This document shows, piece by piece, positions 22,580 through 30,570 of a stretch of 64,000 bases of DNA. The notes under the pieces were generated by a model. It was not told where the DNA came from, made no database searches, and saw nothing but the letters and a program-made list of their open reading frames with translations. The stretch covers positions 62,001 to 126,000 of the forward strand of contig PCTW01000061.1 of assembly GCA_002786715.1 (NCBI GenBank), written 5' to 3'. Position 1 is the stretch's first letter. Each line of letters opens with the position of its first letter. The position numbers and the translations under genes are program-made. The stretch comes from Bdellovibrio sp. CG22_combo_CG10-13_8_21_14_all_39_27 (GTDB lineage: Bacteria > Bdellovibrionota > Bacteriovoracia > Bacteriovoracales > Bacteriovoracaceae).

Positions 22580-23599
22580 ATGAAAAAAATTCGCTTATCA
22601 CCTTCGGGTAAAACAGTTACTTGTGACGACGGTCAAACAGTCCTTTCTGCTCTCGAGAAGGGAGGATTGTTTATTCCTAATAATTGTCGAGCTGGCGCTT
22701 GTGGAGAGTGCAAGATTAAAGTTCTCAAAGGTCAATATGACCAGGGCTTCATTCTTGATATGGCCCTGTCTCAACAAGATCGTGAGCAAGGCTATGGGCT
22801 TATGTGCATGGCCAAGGTGACCAGTGATGAGCTGGAAATTGAATACGCCACCGAAGATGCCAAACCCAAACTTTTCCCGCCTGAAGAAAATAGAACTTTC
22901 ATGGTCACTGAAAAAGTGATGGTCACTCCAAAAATTGCAAGACTGAAAATGCGATCTCTTGGTAAGCCAATGCGCTTTTGGCCTGGACAGTATATTACCC
23001 TTGGAAACACTTCGGAGGGAGTTCCTCATAAGAGTTATTCAATTGCTAATATTCCAAATCAAGACGGAGAACTCGTTCTCTATGTCACTAAGGTTGAGAA
23101 TGGAAAAACTAGTCAATGGGTGCATGATTCATTGAAGTCGGGAGACATGGTTAGAATCAATGGGCCGTATGGAACATTTATTGGTGATCCACAAGCAGAT
23201 ACTCCCGTTTTATGTTTAGCTTCAGGTTCAGGGCTCGCTCCCATTATGTCTTTGGCAAGTGCTGCCTTGATGAGAGGTGGTTATCGCAAACCTGCGACAG
23301 TTCTTTTCTCGGCTTCTCATGAAAGTGACTTAATAGAACCGGGCTATTTTAAGTATATGGAAGCCAAGTATCGCAACTTCACTTATCAAGCGACTTTGAC
23401 CAAAGAGAAGAAGGACGGATATGAATCGGGGAGAATTCCTACTATTTTAGGAAAGCTACATCCTGATCTTTCGAAGACTTCACTTTATATTGCGGGTTCA
23501 CCAGAATTTGTAAAAGATTGCAAAGAAGCAGCTGTAAAACTTGGGGCGAAAGAAGAACTTATTCATGAAGAAGGGTTTTTTAATCAGACGACTGTTTGA
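22580..23599 (+). CDS. Three-domain ferredoxin reductase (2Fe-2S/FAD/NAD)
   Basis: 339 residues. Residues 1-95 are a plant-type 2Fe-2S ferredoxin with C36-x4-C41-x2-C44 and C76. Next comes a ferredoxin-NADP reductase FAD domain (FWPGQYITLG, KSYSIAN at the RxYS position with Lys for Arg) and an NAD(P) domain (LASGSGLAPI). This is the layout of oxygenase reductases such as phenol or benzoate oxygenase reductases. It begins 3 nt after the diiron gene and probably forms an electron chain NAD(P)H-FAD-2Fe2S-diiron with it. Confidence 0.88.
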   Translation: MKKIRLSPSGKTVTCDDGQTVLSALEKGGLFIPNNCRAGACGECKIKVLKGQYDQGFILDMALSQQDREQGYGLMCMAKVTSDELEIEYATEDAKPKLFPPEENRTFMVTEKVMVTPKIARLKMRSLGKPMRFWPGQYITLGNTSEGVPHKSYSIANIPNQDGELVLYVTKVENGKTSQWVHDSLKSGDMVRINGPYGTFIGDPQADTPVLCLASGSGLAPIMSLASAALMRGGYRKPATVLFSASHESDLIEPGYFKYMEAKYRNFTYQATLTKEKKDGYESGRIPTILGKLHPDLSKTSLYIAGSPEFVKDCKEAAVKLGAKEELIHEEGFFNQTTV

Positions 23600-23849
23600 T
23601 TTTTAAAATAATTTTATTTTCCAAATCGTTAACTTTCTCTTTTTCATCTTGTGACAATTCGCGCTTGAGATTTTTTTTAATTTGAATTTTGAGCTCATTC
23701 ATTTGAGCTTGAAAGTTTTTACATAGTGGACAGATCATCACATGCATTTTGAGTTTTGCTGTTCCAAACCAATTGAGTTGAGCTTCCTCGGCCATCAGTC
23801 GAGTGGCCTCTCTACAGGAATACATTAAAAAGTTATTTCTGTTGCTCAT
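23580..23849 (-). CDS. Anti-sigma factor-like zinc-finger protein
   Basis: 89 residues from the ATG at 23849 (ATGA overlap with the sigma gene). It has SCREATRLMAEE followed by HVMICPLC, i.e. the C-x(n)-H-x3-C-x2-C zinc motif of ZAS-type anti-sigma factors, then a charged helical tail. There is no membrane segment, so it is a soluble anti-sigma factor candidate. It is coupled to the ECF sigma gene; the last 20 nt overlap the convergent reductase gene. Confidence 0.75.
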   Translation of the reverse strand: MSNRNNFLMYSCREATRLMAEEAQLNWFGTAKLKMHVMICPLCKNFQAQMNELKIQIKKNLKRELSQDEKEKVNDLENKIILKIKQSSD

Positions 23850-24439
23850 TCTTTTATACCCAACTTCAAAGACAAACAATTCCGAAGCTTATTTTTACTT
23901 CTTGAAAAAACTTGTCTTAAATTAGTGTCGCTTATCTGCAATATGTGACAAATCTCACTTGATTCGAGCTGTTCGACTTCTTTCAGACGGAAAACCTCTC
24001 TCATTAAGTCATTGAGATTATTCATGCACTCTTTGAAGAAACGATTAAACTCTAGATTTTCCGAATGAGCAAAAGGATCGTGCGGCTGGCCTTTCCAGTG
24101 CCCGTTTTCAAGAAATTGGGAGTCGACGATTTGATCAATTGAATCGCTACTTTCAAATTTCCACTCGGTTCGTCTCCATTCTTTGCATTTATTATAAAAG
24201 ATTCCAAAAAGATAAGTCCTGATATGACTTCTTCCTTCAAACTTTTCGACGACATCAAAAAAAGTCATCCAGGTCGTGCCGCATATATCTTCAGCTTCTT
24301 GGTCGCTGAATCTCATGCCTTTGGCAGCATTGTAAAGATGAGAGCTGTATTGTCTGACTAGCGCTTCAAGCGTTTGAGAATCTTTTGACTTAAGTTTAGT
24401 CACGGTCTCAGTAGCAGACCAATTGAGGATATTGTGCAT
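23846..24439 (-). CDS. ECF-type RNA polymerase sigma factor
   Basis: 197 residues. Region 2 is seen as LVRQYSSHLYNAAKGMRFSDQEAEDICGTTWMTFF with the following RTYLFGIFYNKCKEW, and region 4 as LNDLMREVFRLKEVEQLESSEICHILQISDTNLRQVFSRSKNKL. This is a standard ECF two-domain layout with a long (about 50 residue) inter-domain linker. It is transcribed before its putative zinc-finger anti-sigma partner, with a 4-nt overlap. Signal and regulon are unknown. Confidence 0.88.
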   Translation of the reverse strand: MHNILNWSATETVTKLKSKDSQTLEALVRQYSSHLYNAAKGMRFSDQEAEDICGTTWMTFFDVVEKFEGRSHIRTYLFGIFYNKCKEWRRTEWKFESSDSIDQIVDSQFLENGHWKGQPHDPFAHSENLEFNRFFKECMNNLNDLMREVFRLKEVEQLESSEICHILQISDTNLRQVFSRSKNKLRNCLSLKLGIKE

Positions 24440-24581
24440 GAATTCAGGTTACAGAGGCCGCTCTGGTTTTGTCTATTTTTAGAAGAGTTTTTTTTGATAA
24501 AATAGTGACTTTGGAGTTTTATGTTGTTTGTCTAAGAATTCTTGTTGTTACTTCGTAGAACCAAACAGATCGAATAAAGAA

Positions 24582-24606
24582 GCACTGGGGGCAATGCCCT
24601 TAGTGC
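24582..24606 (+). promoter_or_regulatory. 11-bp hairpin in structured leader
   Basis: GCACTGGGGGC / GCCCTTAGTGC with a 3-nt loop; 11 base pairs including two G-U. It lies in the 293-bp gap before the gene at 24733, on the same transcript as the ribosome-site hairpin below. No T-run follows. Confidence 0.5.
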
Positions 24607-24697
24607 GCTTACATTACTATTTCAATCAGAATATGGTCGTGAATAGTCCATGTGACACAATCTCTTTGAAAAACGATCGTCATTTGAATAAATCAAG

Positions 24698-24733
24698 AAT
24701 CAGCCTTATCCTATTATAGGGAGGAGGCTGATT
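24698..24733 (+). promoter_or_regulatory. Hairpin sequestering a ribosome-binding site
   Basis: AATCAGCCT (24698-24706) pairs perfectly with AGGCTGATT (24725-24733); inner CCT/AGG adds pairs around a 5-nt loop. The strong ribosome-binding site GGGAGGAGG (24719-24727) and the first base of the TTG start lie in the 3' half, so folding should block initiation at the next gene. Confidence 0.65.
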
Positions 24734-25419
24734 TGGAACTTGGTCTTGAAAAACTTCGTTACTGGTCAGAGACAATGTCTTCTCGTGAAATCGATGTTTT
24801 GATCGGATTCGATATTCGCCAAATCGAAAGAAATCTTTTAGATGCCGCTTTGAAAATTAGTCCTGATGCCAATATTTCGGGACTCGGTCGCGCTCTTCAT
24901 GATGGAAATCAAACCTGGATTGGACTAGATGAAAGAACATTGTGCACAGGGTACGATGAGCTTTTTAAAATGTTTGATATTGTAGGTTTGGAAAATGAAT
25001 CTTGTATTATCGATTTAGGAGCTGCCTACGGAAGAATGGGGTTGGTCATGCAATCATTGCAACCGAGCGCCCATTATTTAGGATACGAATATGTCCCCGA
25101 GAGGGTTGAGGAAGGTAATAGAATCTTAAAACAATTTCATTGTGATAATGCTCTCCTTGTTACTCAGGATCTATTTGCAGATTCTTTTCAAATGCCTGAA
25201 GCCGACATTTACTTTATTTATGAATATGGAAGAATTGATCATATCAAGCACACCCTAGAGCAGGTTCAAGAAGCTTCCTTTGGACGCAAAGTGAAATTGA
25301 TCGTGAGAGGAGATAGTACTAATAGTATGATTTACTATCATCATCCATGGATTGCCTCGGTTTATAAGCCGAGGCATGAAGAAAATTTCTCTGTTTATTC
25401 AAATTACTGCAATATCTAA
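24733..25419 (+). CDS. Methyltransferase-fold protein
   Basis: 228 residues from a TTG start with GGGAGGAGG 5 nt upstream. The second half has a class I methyltransferase core: IIDLGAAYGRMGLVM as motif I, YLGYEYVPERVEEGNRI as motif II with an acidic residue, and ADIYFIYEYGRIDHI after strand 4. The first 90 residues are helical with no recognised domain. It resembles Dot1-like or ribosomal-protein methyltransferase-type folds; substrate unknown. It is preceded by an unusual structured leader and is convergent with the AmpG-like gene, the stops adjoining. Confidence 0.65.
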   Translation: MELGLEKLRYWSETMSSREIDVLIGFDIRQIERNLLDAALKISPDANISGLGRALHDGNQTWIGLDERTLCTGYDELFKMFDIVGLENESCIIDLGAAYGRMGLVMQSLQPSAHYLGYEYVPERVEEGNRILKQFHCDNALLVTQDLFADSFQMPEADIYFIYEYGRIDHIKHTLEQVQEASFGRKVKLIVRGDSTNSMIYYHHPWIASVYKPRHEENFSVYSNYCNI

Positions 25420-27000
25420 TTAATCTTCTTCGAATATTTCATTTGTCTGAATTTGATCTCTGAGTTCAAACTTTTTACCGCAAAGATGAACAATATAAAG
25501 TACTGGAACTCCAATCAAAGTCGTAAAAACAAAAAAGTTGTGATAGCCAATCGAATCTACCATTCCTCCTGAGTAACCTCCAAGAACTTTTGGAAGAAGA
25601 GTCATGAGTGATGTGAAAATAGCATATTGAACAGCGGTGAAAGAAACATCTGTTAAACTTGATAAGAAGGCAACAAATGCGGCACTTGCTAAACCTGCTG
25701 CAAGATTATCAGCAGCTATGACAGAATAGAGCATAAAATTGTTTTTTCCAGCTGCAGATAAAAGCATGAAAAGAAGATTTGTCCCTGCAGCGAGAATGGC
25801 TCCCCACCACAACATTCTCATGACCCCAAATCTTTTAGTCATGACGCCACCGAGAAATCCACCCAAGAGAGACATGAATACTCCAAACGTTTTAACAGCA
25901 GATGCGATCTCGGTTTTGGAGAAACCTAAGTCTTGATAGAAGACATTAGATATCACCCCAAGAACAATATCAGAGATGCGGTAGAGACCGACGAGGGCCA
26001 GTAAAAGAAAGGAAAGTGAAGTTCCATATCTTTGGAAAAAGTTACGAACAGGCTCAACGTAACCTTCTTCCACCATATCCGTGTTTACAATACCAGATTT
26101 ACCTAGCCCATAAGCAAAAAGAGTTGCAACGATAACAGCGAGACCTAAGCGTAGCGAACCTACAACAAAATCTGCTAATGAATCGTTGTGAAAGAGCACG
26201 GTAAGTTTTTCATTAAGATTCTTGGCAAGTTCATCGCTAAAAAAGAAGCAAGCAACGAAACATGCGGCAACAATGAGAAAGAGAAAGAAAAAGCGAATAT
26301 AATCTTTAGTTGAATGAGTGGCTTTGGACTCTTTAACGACAGGTTCAGGTCTGATAAAGGTGGTAAAAACACCGATAAGCATTAAAGCGGCCATGATGAG
26401 ATAAGTATTTCTCCAGGCTGCATGAGAGTAAGCCCCCATCTGAGAACCAAAAAAATCGGCCAAGAATAGAGAGCCGGCACCCGCCACAATCATGCCGATT
26501 CTGTAGCCAGCTATGTAAGTAGCGGCCAAAATCGCTTGAAGCTCAGTTTCTGCAGATTCGATTCTAAAGGCATCGACTGCAATATCTTGAGTCGCCGACG
26601 AAAAACCAAGAAGAACTGCAGCGAGCGCCATATAGGTGAGACTATTCTGTGATTGAGATGGATCCACAAAGGCCATCCAAGAAATTGAAATAATAATAAA
26701 AAATTGAGATAAAAGAAGCCAACTTCTTCTTTTTCCGAACATCTTCGTAAGAAAAGGAATGGGAAGTTTATCAACAAGGGGCGACCAAATAAATTTAAAG
26801 GAATAGCCAAGTGCTGCCCAGCTAAAGTAAGTCACTGCAGATCTCTCTATCCCTGCTTCTCTAAGCCATAAGGAAAGAGAAGAGAAAATGAGAAGAATAG
26901 GGAGTCCTGAAGAAAAACCAAGAAAGAGCATTGTTATAGAGCGAATATCAAAAAAAACTTTTAGGCTTTCAATCCATGATTGCTTGGCAACATTCTCCAC
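25420..27000 (-). CDS. ampG: AmpG-type MFS permease
   Basis: 526 residues and about 12-14 membrane segments. The start region (MLFLGFSSGLPILLIFSSLSLWLREAGI) and KFIWSPLVDKLPIP are diagnostic for AmpG, the inner-membrane importer of GlcNAc-anhydro-muropeptides. The FGKRRSWLL loop and the central cytosolic loop are as expected. It would serve peptidoglycan recycling or, in a predatory bacterium, uptake of prey wall fragments (inference). Transcribed alone. Confidence 0.88.
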   Translation of the reverse strand: MENVAKQSWIESLKVFFDIRSITMLFLGFSSGLPILLIFSSLSLWLREAGIERSAVTYFSWAALGYSFKFIWSPLVDKLPIPFLTKMFGKRRSWLLLSQFFIIISISWMAFVDPSQSQNSLTYMALAAVLLGFSSATQDIAVDAFRIESAETELQAILAATYIAGYRIGMIVAGAGSLFLADFFGSQMGAYSHAAWRNTYLIMAALMLIGVFTTFIRPEPVVKESKATHSTKDYIRFFFLFLIVAACFVACFFFSDELAKNLNEKLTVLFHNDSLADFVVGSLRLGLAVIVATLFAYGLGKSGIVNTDMVEEGYVEPVRNFFQRYGTSLSFLLLALVGLYRISDIVLGVISNVFYQDLGFSKTEIASAVKTFGVFMSLLGGFLGGVMTKRFGVMRMLWWGAILAAGTNLLFMLLSAAGKNNFMLYSVIAADNLAAGLASAAFVAFLSSLTDVSFTAVQYAIFTSLMTLLPKVLGGYSGGMVDSIGYHNFFVFTTLIGVPVLYIVHLCGKKFELRDQIQTNEIFEED

Positions 27001-27172
27001 AATTCCATCCTTGGTCTATATTAAATCTTTATTAATTATAGAAGGCCTTGTCACCATAAAGCAACTTGCAAGTTCGGTCTGCGAGAAGAAGAGAGAACTT
27101 TTAAATTTGAAAATCTTTATTTTGAAATATCGCGGACTATTTAGCGAAGTGATCTCTCTGAATCGTGTTGAG

Positions 27173-27209
27173 TATGGCTTTGATACTTTACAAGAAAGTC
27201 AAAGCCATA
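27173..27209. other. Long stem-loop downstream of hemerythrin gene
   Basis: TATGGCTTTGA (27173-27183) and TCAAAGCCATA (27199-27209), perfect 11-bp arms; four further pairs (CTTT/AAAG) can form inside after a 2-nt bulge. It begins 24 nt beyond the hemerythrin stop. No T-run follows on either strand, so it may protect the 3' end of the mRNA instead of terminating it. Confidence 0.5.
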
Positions 27210-27232
27210 TTCATTATCCTAAAATGCGAGTT

Positions 27233-27649
27233 TTAAGCCGCACCTTTTTTTCCGTTAATATGCTCAGAGTATTTTTTATCAATTCCCATAATGTGAGATT
27301 TAAGCCACATCGTTAAAAAAGACATAAGTCCATTTTTGTCCAAATTTCCATTTTCTATGGATGAAGCAAATGTTCCGACTTTTTCGAGAAGTTGCTTATG
27401 AATTACTTTGTGAGTTTCGATTCCTGGAAAACCTTCTGATTGCATCAAGTTCTCTTCATCCGAAAAATGCTTAACGACAAATTGGCAAAGGGTATCAAAC
27501 TGTTTTTTAATGTTTGATGGTTCTCCTTTGTTAAGTTCATCTACTAATTTGTTAATGAGGTCAACGAGCTGATGGTGTTGTTGGTCCATTGATGATACGC
27601 CAAGAGTTAAGCTTTCAGTCCATTCAAATGGTTTTAGATTATCACTCAT
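27233..27649 (-). CDS. Bacteriohemerythrin
   Basis: 138 residues, a single hemerythrin domain. All seven usual diiron ligands are identifiable: His25 or His26 (QQHHQLVDL), His61 and Glu65 (HFSDEENLM), His80 and His84 (HKVIH), His119 and Asp124 (HIMGID). It should bind O2 reversibly as a single-domain cytosolic protein. Its position upstream of, and divergent from, the chemosensory operon suggests an O2-linked role in motility; in other bacteria such proteins deliver oxygen or act in aerotaxis. A palindrome with an FNR-type core lies about 78 nt upstream. Confidence 0.92.
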   Translation of the reverse strand: MSDNLKPFEWTESLTLGVSSMDQQHHQLVDLINKLVDELNKGEPSNIKKQFDTLCQFVVKHFSDEENLMQSEGFPGIETHKVIHKQLLEKVGTFASSIENGNLDKNGLMSFLTMWLKSHIMGIDKKYSEHINGKKGAA

Positions 27650-27717
27650 AAAAATCTCCCCTGCTGTATTGTTTCATGATCTATTCGGTACAATTTTATT
27701 ACCAATCACTATTGGTT

Positions 27718-27737
27718 TTAATGATATTTATCATTAA
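27718..27737. promoter_or_regulatory. 20-bp palindrome with FNR/CRP-type core
   Basis: TTAATGATA-tt-TATCATTAA, perfect 9-bp arms, containing TGAT-N4-ATCA, the core of FNR-family sites. For the hemerythrin gene (minus strand) a TAAAAT hexamer at 27693-27698 places the palindrome centre about 41 bp upstream of the predicted start, the usual class II activator position. A second repeat, ACCAAT-cact-ATTGGT, lies at 27701-27716. Confidence 0.5.
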
Positions 27738-27764
27738 TAAAGTATTAAAAAATAAGGTCGGCAA
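27738..27764 (+). promoter_or_regulatory. Sigma-28 (FliA)-like promoter for the chemosensory operon
   Basis: TAAAGTAT (27738-27745; 7 of 8 to TAAAGTTT), 11-nt spacer, GTCGGCAA (27757-27764; 5 of 8 to GCCGATAA). It is the only exact-spacing candidate upstream of cheX (ATG 27827) and directly abuts the palindrome. Confidence 0.4.
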
Positions 27765-27826
27765 AAATTAAGCCATCGCTTAAATCAGCAAAATCTATAG
27801 AATATTTATCAACATGGAGAATTTAA

Positions 27827-28345
27827 ATGACTGATTTTAAACAACGCTATTTGGAGTTTTGTAAGCCTTTTGTGGAATCTTTGAAAGATGTCTACAAAAC
27901 AATGTTGAGATGTGAATTAACCCATGAAGCACCAAAGCTTAAGTCTAATAACATTGCTTCTGGTGATTATTCTGCGCTCATGGGAATAAATGGAAGGTAT
28001 GAATTTGGTGATGTTAAGAGGAACTTTAAAGGCTCTCTGGTTATTTCATGGCCAAAGGATTGTTACATTAAATCAGCATCGGCAATGCTAATGGAAGATT
28101 ATACAGATTATAATCAAGAGATATCTGATGTCGGATTAGAAATTTGTAATATTACGATGGGAAATGCCAAGAATATTCTTAATCAGCTAGGCTATTTTAT
28201 CGAAATGTCGATTCCCAATAGTATCTACGGAGCAAATCACGAAATTAATGCCCAGAAGGGTGTTGTTACGATTGTAACGCCATTTACTTCTCCTCTGGGA
28301 AATGTTTTTGTTGAACTCAATTATGAGGATTTTGACTTAAAATGA
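27827..28345 (+). CDS. cheX: CheX-like CheY-phosphatase domain protein
   Basis: 172 residues. The C-terminal two thirds fit the CheC/CheX/FliY fold, with the phosphatase signature E105-x2-N108 in LEICNITMGNAKN. The strand after it (KGVVTIVTPFTSP) matches CheX. It should hydrolyse phospho-CheY in the cytoplasm. First gene of the chemosensory operon; its stop overlaps the next start as ATGA. The N-terminal 40 residues are helical and not conserved in minimal CheX. Confidence 0.75.
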   Translation: MTDFKQRYLEFCKPFVESLKDVYKTMLRCELTHEAPKLKSNNIASGDYSALMGINGRYEFGDVKRNFKGSLVISWPKDCYIKSASAMLMEDYTDYNQEISDVGLEICNITMGNAKNILNQLGYFIEMSIPNSIYGANHEINAQKGVVTIVTPFTSPLGNVFVELNYEDFDLK

Positions 28346-30036
28346 AGGTCCTATACGCAGATCATGATCCTAAAATTCGAAACTACGTTTCGATGCTTTT
28401 GGAAAGTGGTCTCGACTTTGAAGTTTTAGAATGCAGTAGTGGAAATGAAGCTCTTGCAGTATGTGAAATGGAGGAGGGGATTGATTTTATTATTACCGAA
28501 GTGCAAATGCCTAATGGCAATGGTGATAAAATCTTAGAATATTTTGATAATAAAAAAATGAAATTACCTTTTATTTGGCTCTCTGCTCCGGAGAATGAAA
28601 AGGTGATGTTTGTGCAAGAATCTCTAAGCCGGGGAGGAGCTAATGCCTTTGTTCCAAAACCCTTTAAAGATGCAGATTTCTTTCCTCATGTTGAAAAGAT
28701 TATACAATTTGTTGAAGAAGGCGAAACCGTTGAGTTTGAAGATGGAGAGCTAGATGACAATCTCCTCGAGAAAGATACTCAAAAGAATTCTGCAAATTCA
28801 GACGAATTGCACAAAGATGAGTGGGAAAGGGCCAAGGATCCAGAAGCCGCTGATTGGAGCTTAAAAAAAGAACATAAGCACCAAGGCACTGTCGCGGCTG
28901 ATTGGAGCCTAAAGAAAGAACAAGATGACGGTTGGGGTAACCTTAAGAAGAAGGGCTCATCCGGAACGACAGATTCATCAAAACAAAAAAACAAGGAAAG
29001 TGATGAGATCGTTTTCTCTGAAAAAACAAAAGAAATATTAAAAAAACGATTTGAATCTAAAACGAGCGAAGAAGAATACGATTTTTCAAAATATAAGAAA
29101 GTAAAACTTAAAAGATTCTATCAATTCAATTCTGTTCCTTGCGAAGTCTATGTTAAATTATCAAAGACAAAGTATATAAAGATTATTCCAGAGAATGAGC
29201 TCTATGATCATGAGCTTTTAGAGAGATATGAAGGGAAAAAAATAAAATACCTGTTTGTTCCGGTAGAACAACACCCCTATTTAATCGATTTAGTGGGACA
29301 GGAAATCTTTAGCCAGGCAGAAAAGATATTTAATTCTAATTCATCTGTTGAAATGAAATCGGTCGCTGAGTTGGGTATCTTCAATCATGTTAACGAATCG
29401 GTTAAATTGCTCGGGATTTCTGATGCCAATGCTAAAAAAGTTACTCGGGCGGTAGAATATAATTTAAAAACGTTGGCCCAAAATCCAAGCATCTATGATC
29501 TCATAAGCAAAATGATGAAAGGCGATCACTTTGTTTCAGAGCATAGTCTCTTGCTTTCTTATATCTGTGGACAGATATGCTTGAGTACCAGCTGGTCAAG
29601 TAATCAAACTTTAGAAAAACTAAGTATGGCTGCGATGATGCACGATATTGGTTTTGACAATATAGAGCTTGCAGAAGCTCATGATATGCAAAAAAATGAG
29701 TTTGAATTTGATGATGATCAATTAGAAATTATTCATGACCACCCTGGAGTTGCTGCCAAATTAATTACTTCGGGTAAGAGTGTCTTTCCCGACGTTGATA
29801 CTATAATAATGCAGCATCATGAATCTCCAGATGGGCAAGGTTATCCTCGCAAGCTTGGGCCATTGAGTATTTCACCTCTTTCTTGCATCATGATTATAGC
29901 AGAAGATTTTGTAACAAAGATTTATGGAAAATCTAAAGAACAGATCGATATTAAAAAAATAAAAGAAGAATTCTCAGAAAAATATAATAGAGGAAATTTT
30001 AAAAAACCCTTGCAAGGTTTCTTAACTGCCTTTTAA
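28342..30036 (+). CDS. Pseudo-receiver HD-GYP domain protein
   Basis: 564 residues. Residues 1-125 are a receiver domain in which the phosphoacceptor position is Glu53 (TEVQMP; codon GAA at 28498), with the other features kept (D7/D9, S81, K106). A disordered acidic linker (about 126-240) contains the repeat AADWSLKKE twice. A second region (about 250-350) recalls a PilZ-like or DUF3391-like strand domain. The C-terminal HD-GYP domain has MHDIG and HHESPDGQGYP, as in c-di-GMP phosphodiesterases. Glu may mimic a phosphorylated state. Overlaps cheX by 4 nt; cheY follows 12 nt later. Confidence 0.8.
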   Translation: MKVLYADHDPKIRNYVSMLLESGLDFEVLECSSGNEALAVCEMEEGIDFIITEVQMPNGNGDKILEYFDNKKMKLPFIWLSAPENEKVMFVQESLSRGGANAFVPKPFKDADFFPHVEKIIQFVEEGETVEFEDGELDDNLLEKDTQKNSANSDELHKDEWERAKDPEAADWSLKKEHKHQGTVAADWSLKKEQDDGWGNLKKKGSSGTTDSSKQKNKESDEIVFSEKTKEILKKRFESKTSEEEYDFSKYKKVKLKRFYQFNSVPCEVYVKLSKTKYIKIIPENELYDHELLERYEGKKIKYLFVPVEQHPYLIDLVGQEIFSQAEKIFNSNSSVEMKSVAELGIFNHVNESVKLLGISDANAKKVTRAVEYNLKTLAQNPSIYDLISKMMKGDHFVSEHSLLLSYICGQICLSTSWSSNQTLEKLSMAAMMHDIGFDNIELAEAHDMQKNEFEFDDDQLEIIHDHPGVAAKLITSGKSVFPDVDTIIMQHHESPDGQGYPRKLGPLSISPLSCIMIIAEDFVTKIYGKSKEQIDIKKIKEEFSEKYNRGNFKKPLQGFLTAF

Positions 30037-30048
30037 AAGGAGTATGCA

Positions 30049-30444
30049 ATGCCACTTAATCCTAAAATGAAGACGATCGTCATTGATGACATGCTAACAA
30101 TGCGAAAAATTATCACAAAAATGCTTAAGCAAATTGGCTTTACAGATATTCATGAAGCAGATGATGGTGCAACAGCATGGCCAATGATTGAGGAAGCGCT
30201 TAATAATGGTCAACCTTTTGAGTTCATTGTTTCAGATTGGAACATGCCGAAAATGAGTGGGTTAGAGTTGTTAGAAAGAATTCGAAAAGATGAAAGAACT
30301 AAAAAACTACCTTTTTTGATGATTACCGCAGAAGCTGAACAATCAAATGTATTAAAAGTAGTAAAAGCTGGAGTTAGTAATTTTGTTGTTAAACCATTCA
30401 CTCCGGAGACTCTCAAAGGAAAAATCGATAAGATTTTCCCGTAA
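30049..30444 (+). CDS. cheY: CheY chemotaxis response regulator
   Basis: 131 residues, one canonical receiver domain: D13/D14, phosphoacceptor D63 in SDWNMPKMSG, T93 and K115. The DWNMPxMSG segment is typical of CheY that binds the flagellar switch or CheA. AAAGGAG precedes the ATG. It is followed by the only sizeable gap in the operon (219 bp). Confidence 0.93.
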   Translation: MPLNPKMKTIVIDDMLTMRKIITKMLKQIGFTDIHEADDGATAWPMIEEALNNGQPFEFIVSDWNMPKMSGLELLERIRKDERTKKLPFLMITAEAEQSNVLKVVKAGVSNFVVKPFTPETLKGKIDKIFP

Positions 30445-30450
30445 AAGATT

Positions 30451-30570
30451 ATGGAAATAGAAGACGAATTTGTACAAGATGGCATGCTTCTTGATGAGGA
30501 CTTGGTCCGTTTCAAGAGTGATAACTCAAGCAAAGTACTCCGATATTTGAAAAGAAAATTGCTCAGATGA
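30451..30570 (+). CDS. Possible 39-residue small protein
   Basis: ATG to TGA ORF of 39 codons, acidic N-terminal half (MEIEDEFVQDG..LDEDL) and basic C-terminal end (LKRKLLR). A weak purine run precedes it. It is followed by a 14-codon ORF starting MKKIALLIVFF (30585), which looks like the beginning of a signal peptide. The stretch could be a decayed gene, a small peptide gene or non-coding. No other feature was seen between cheY and cheA. Confidence 0.25.
   Translation: MEIEDEFVQDGMLLDEDLVRFKSDNSSKVLRYLKRKLLR

Noticed and set aside
22598-23029. 143-codon minus-strand frame in the ferredoxin reductase gene
   Set aside because: Antisense to conserved ferredoxin and FAD domains; no start site or domain.
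24528-24719. 63-codon frame in the gap before 24733
   Set aside because: It has a TTG start without ribosome site, and composition unlike neighbours; it overlaps the two hairpins, which explain the sequence better.
26888-27316. 142-codon plus-strand frame across the ampG and hemerythrin ends
   Set aside because: Antisense to ampG and the hemerythrin C-terminus; basic and low in structure, no ribosome site.
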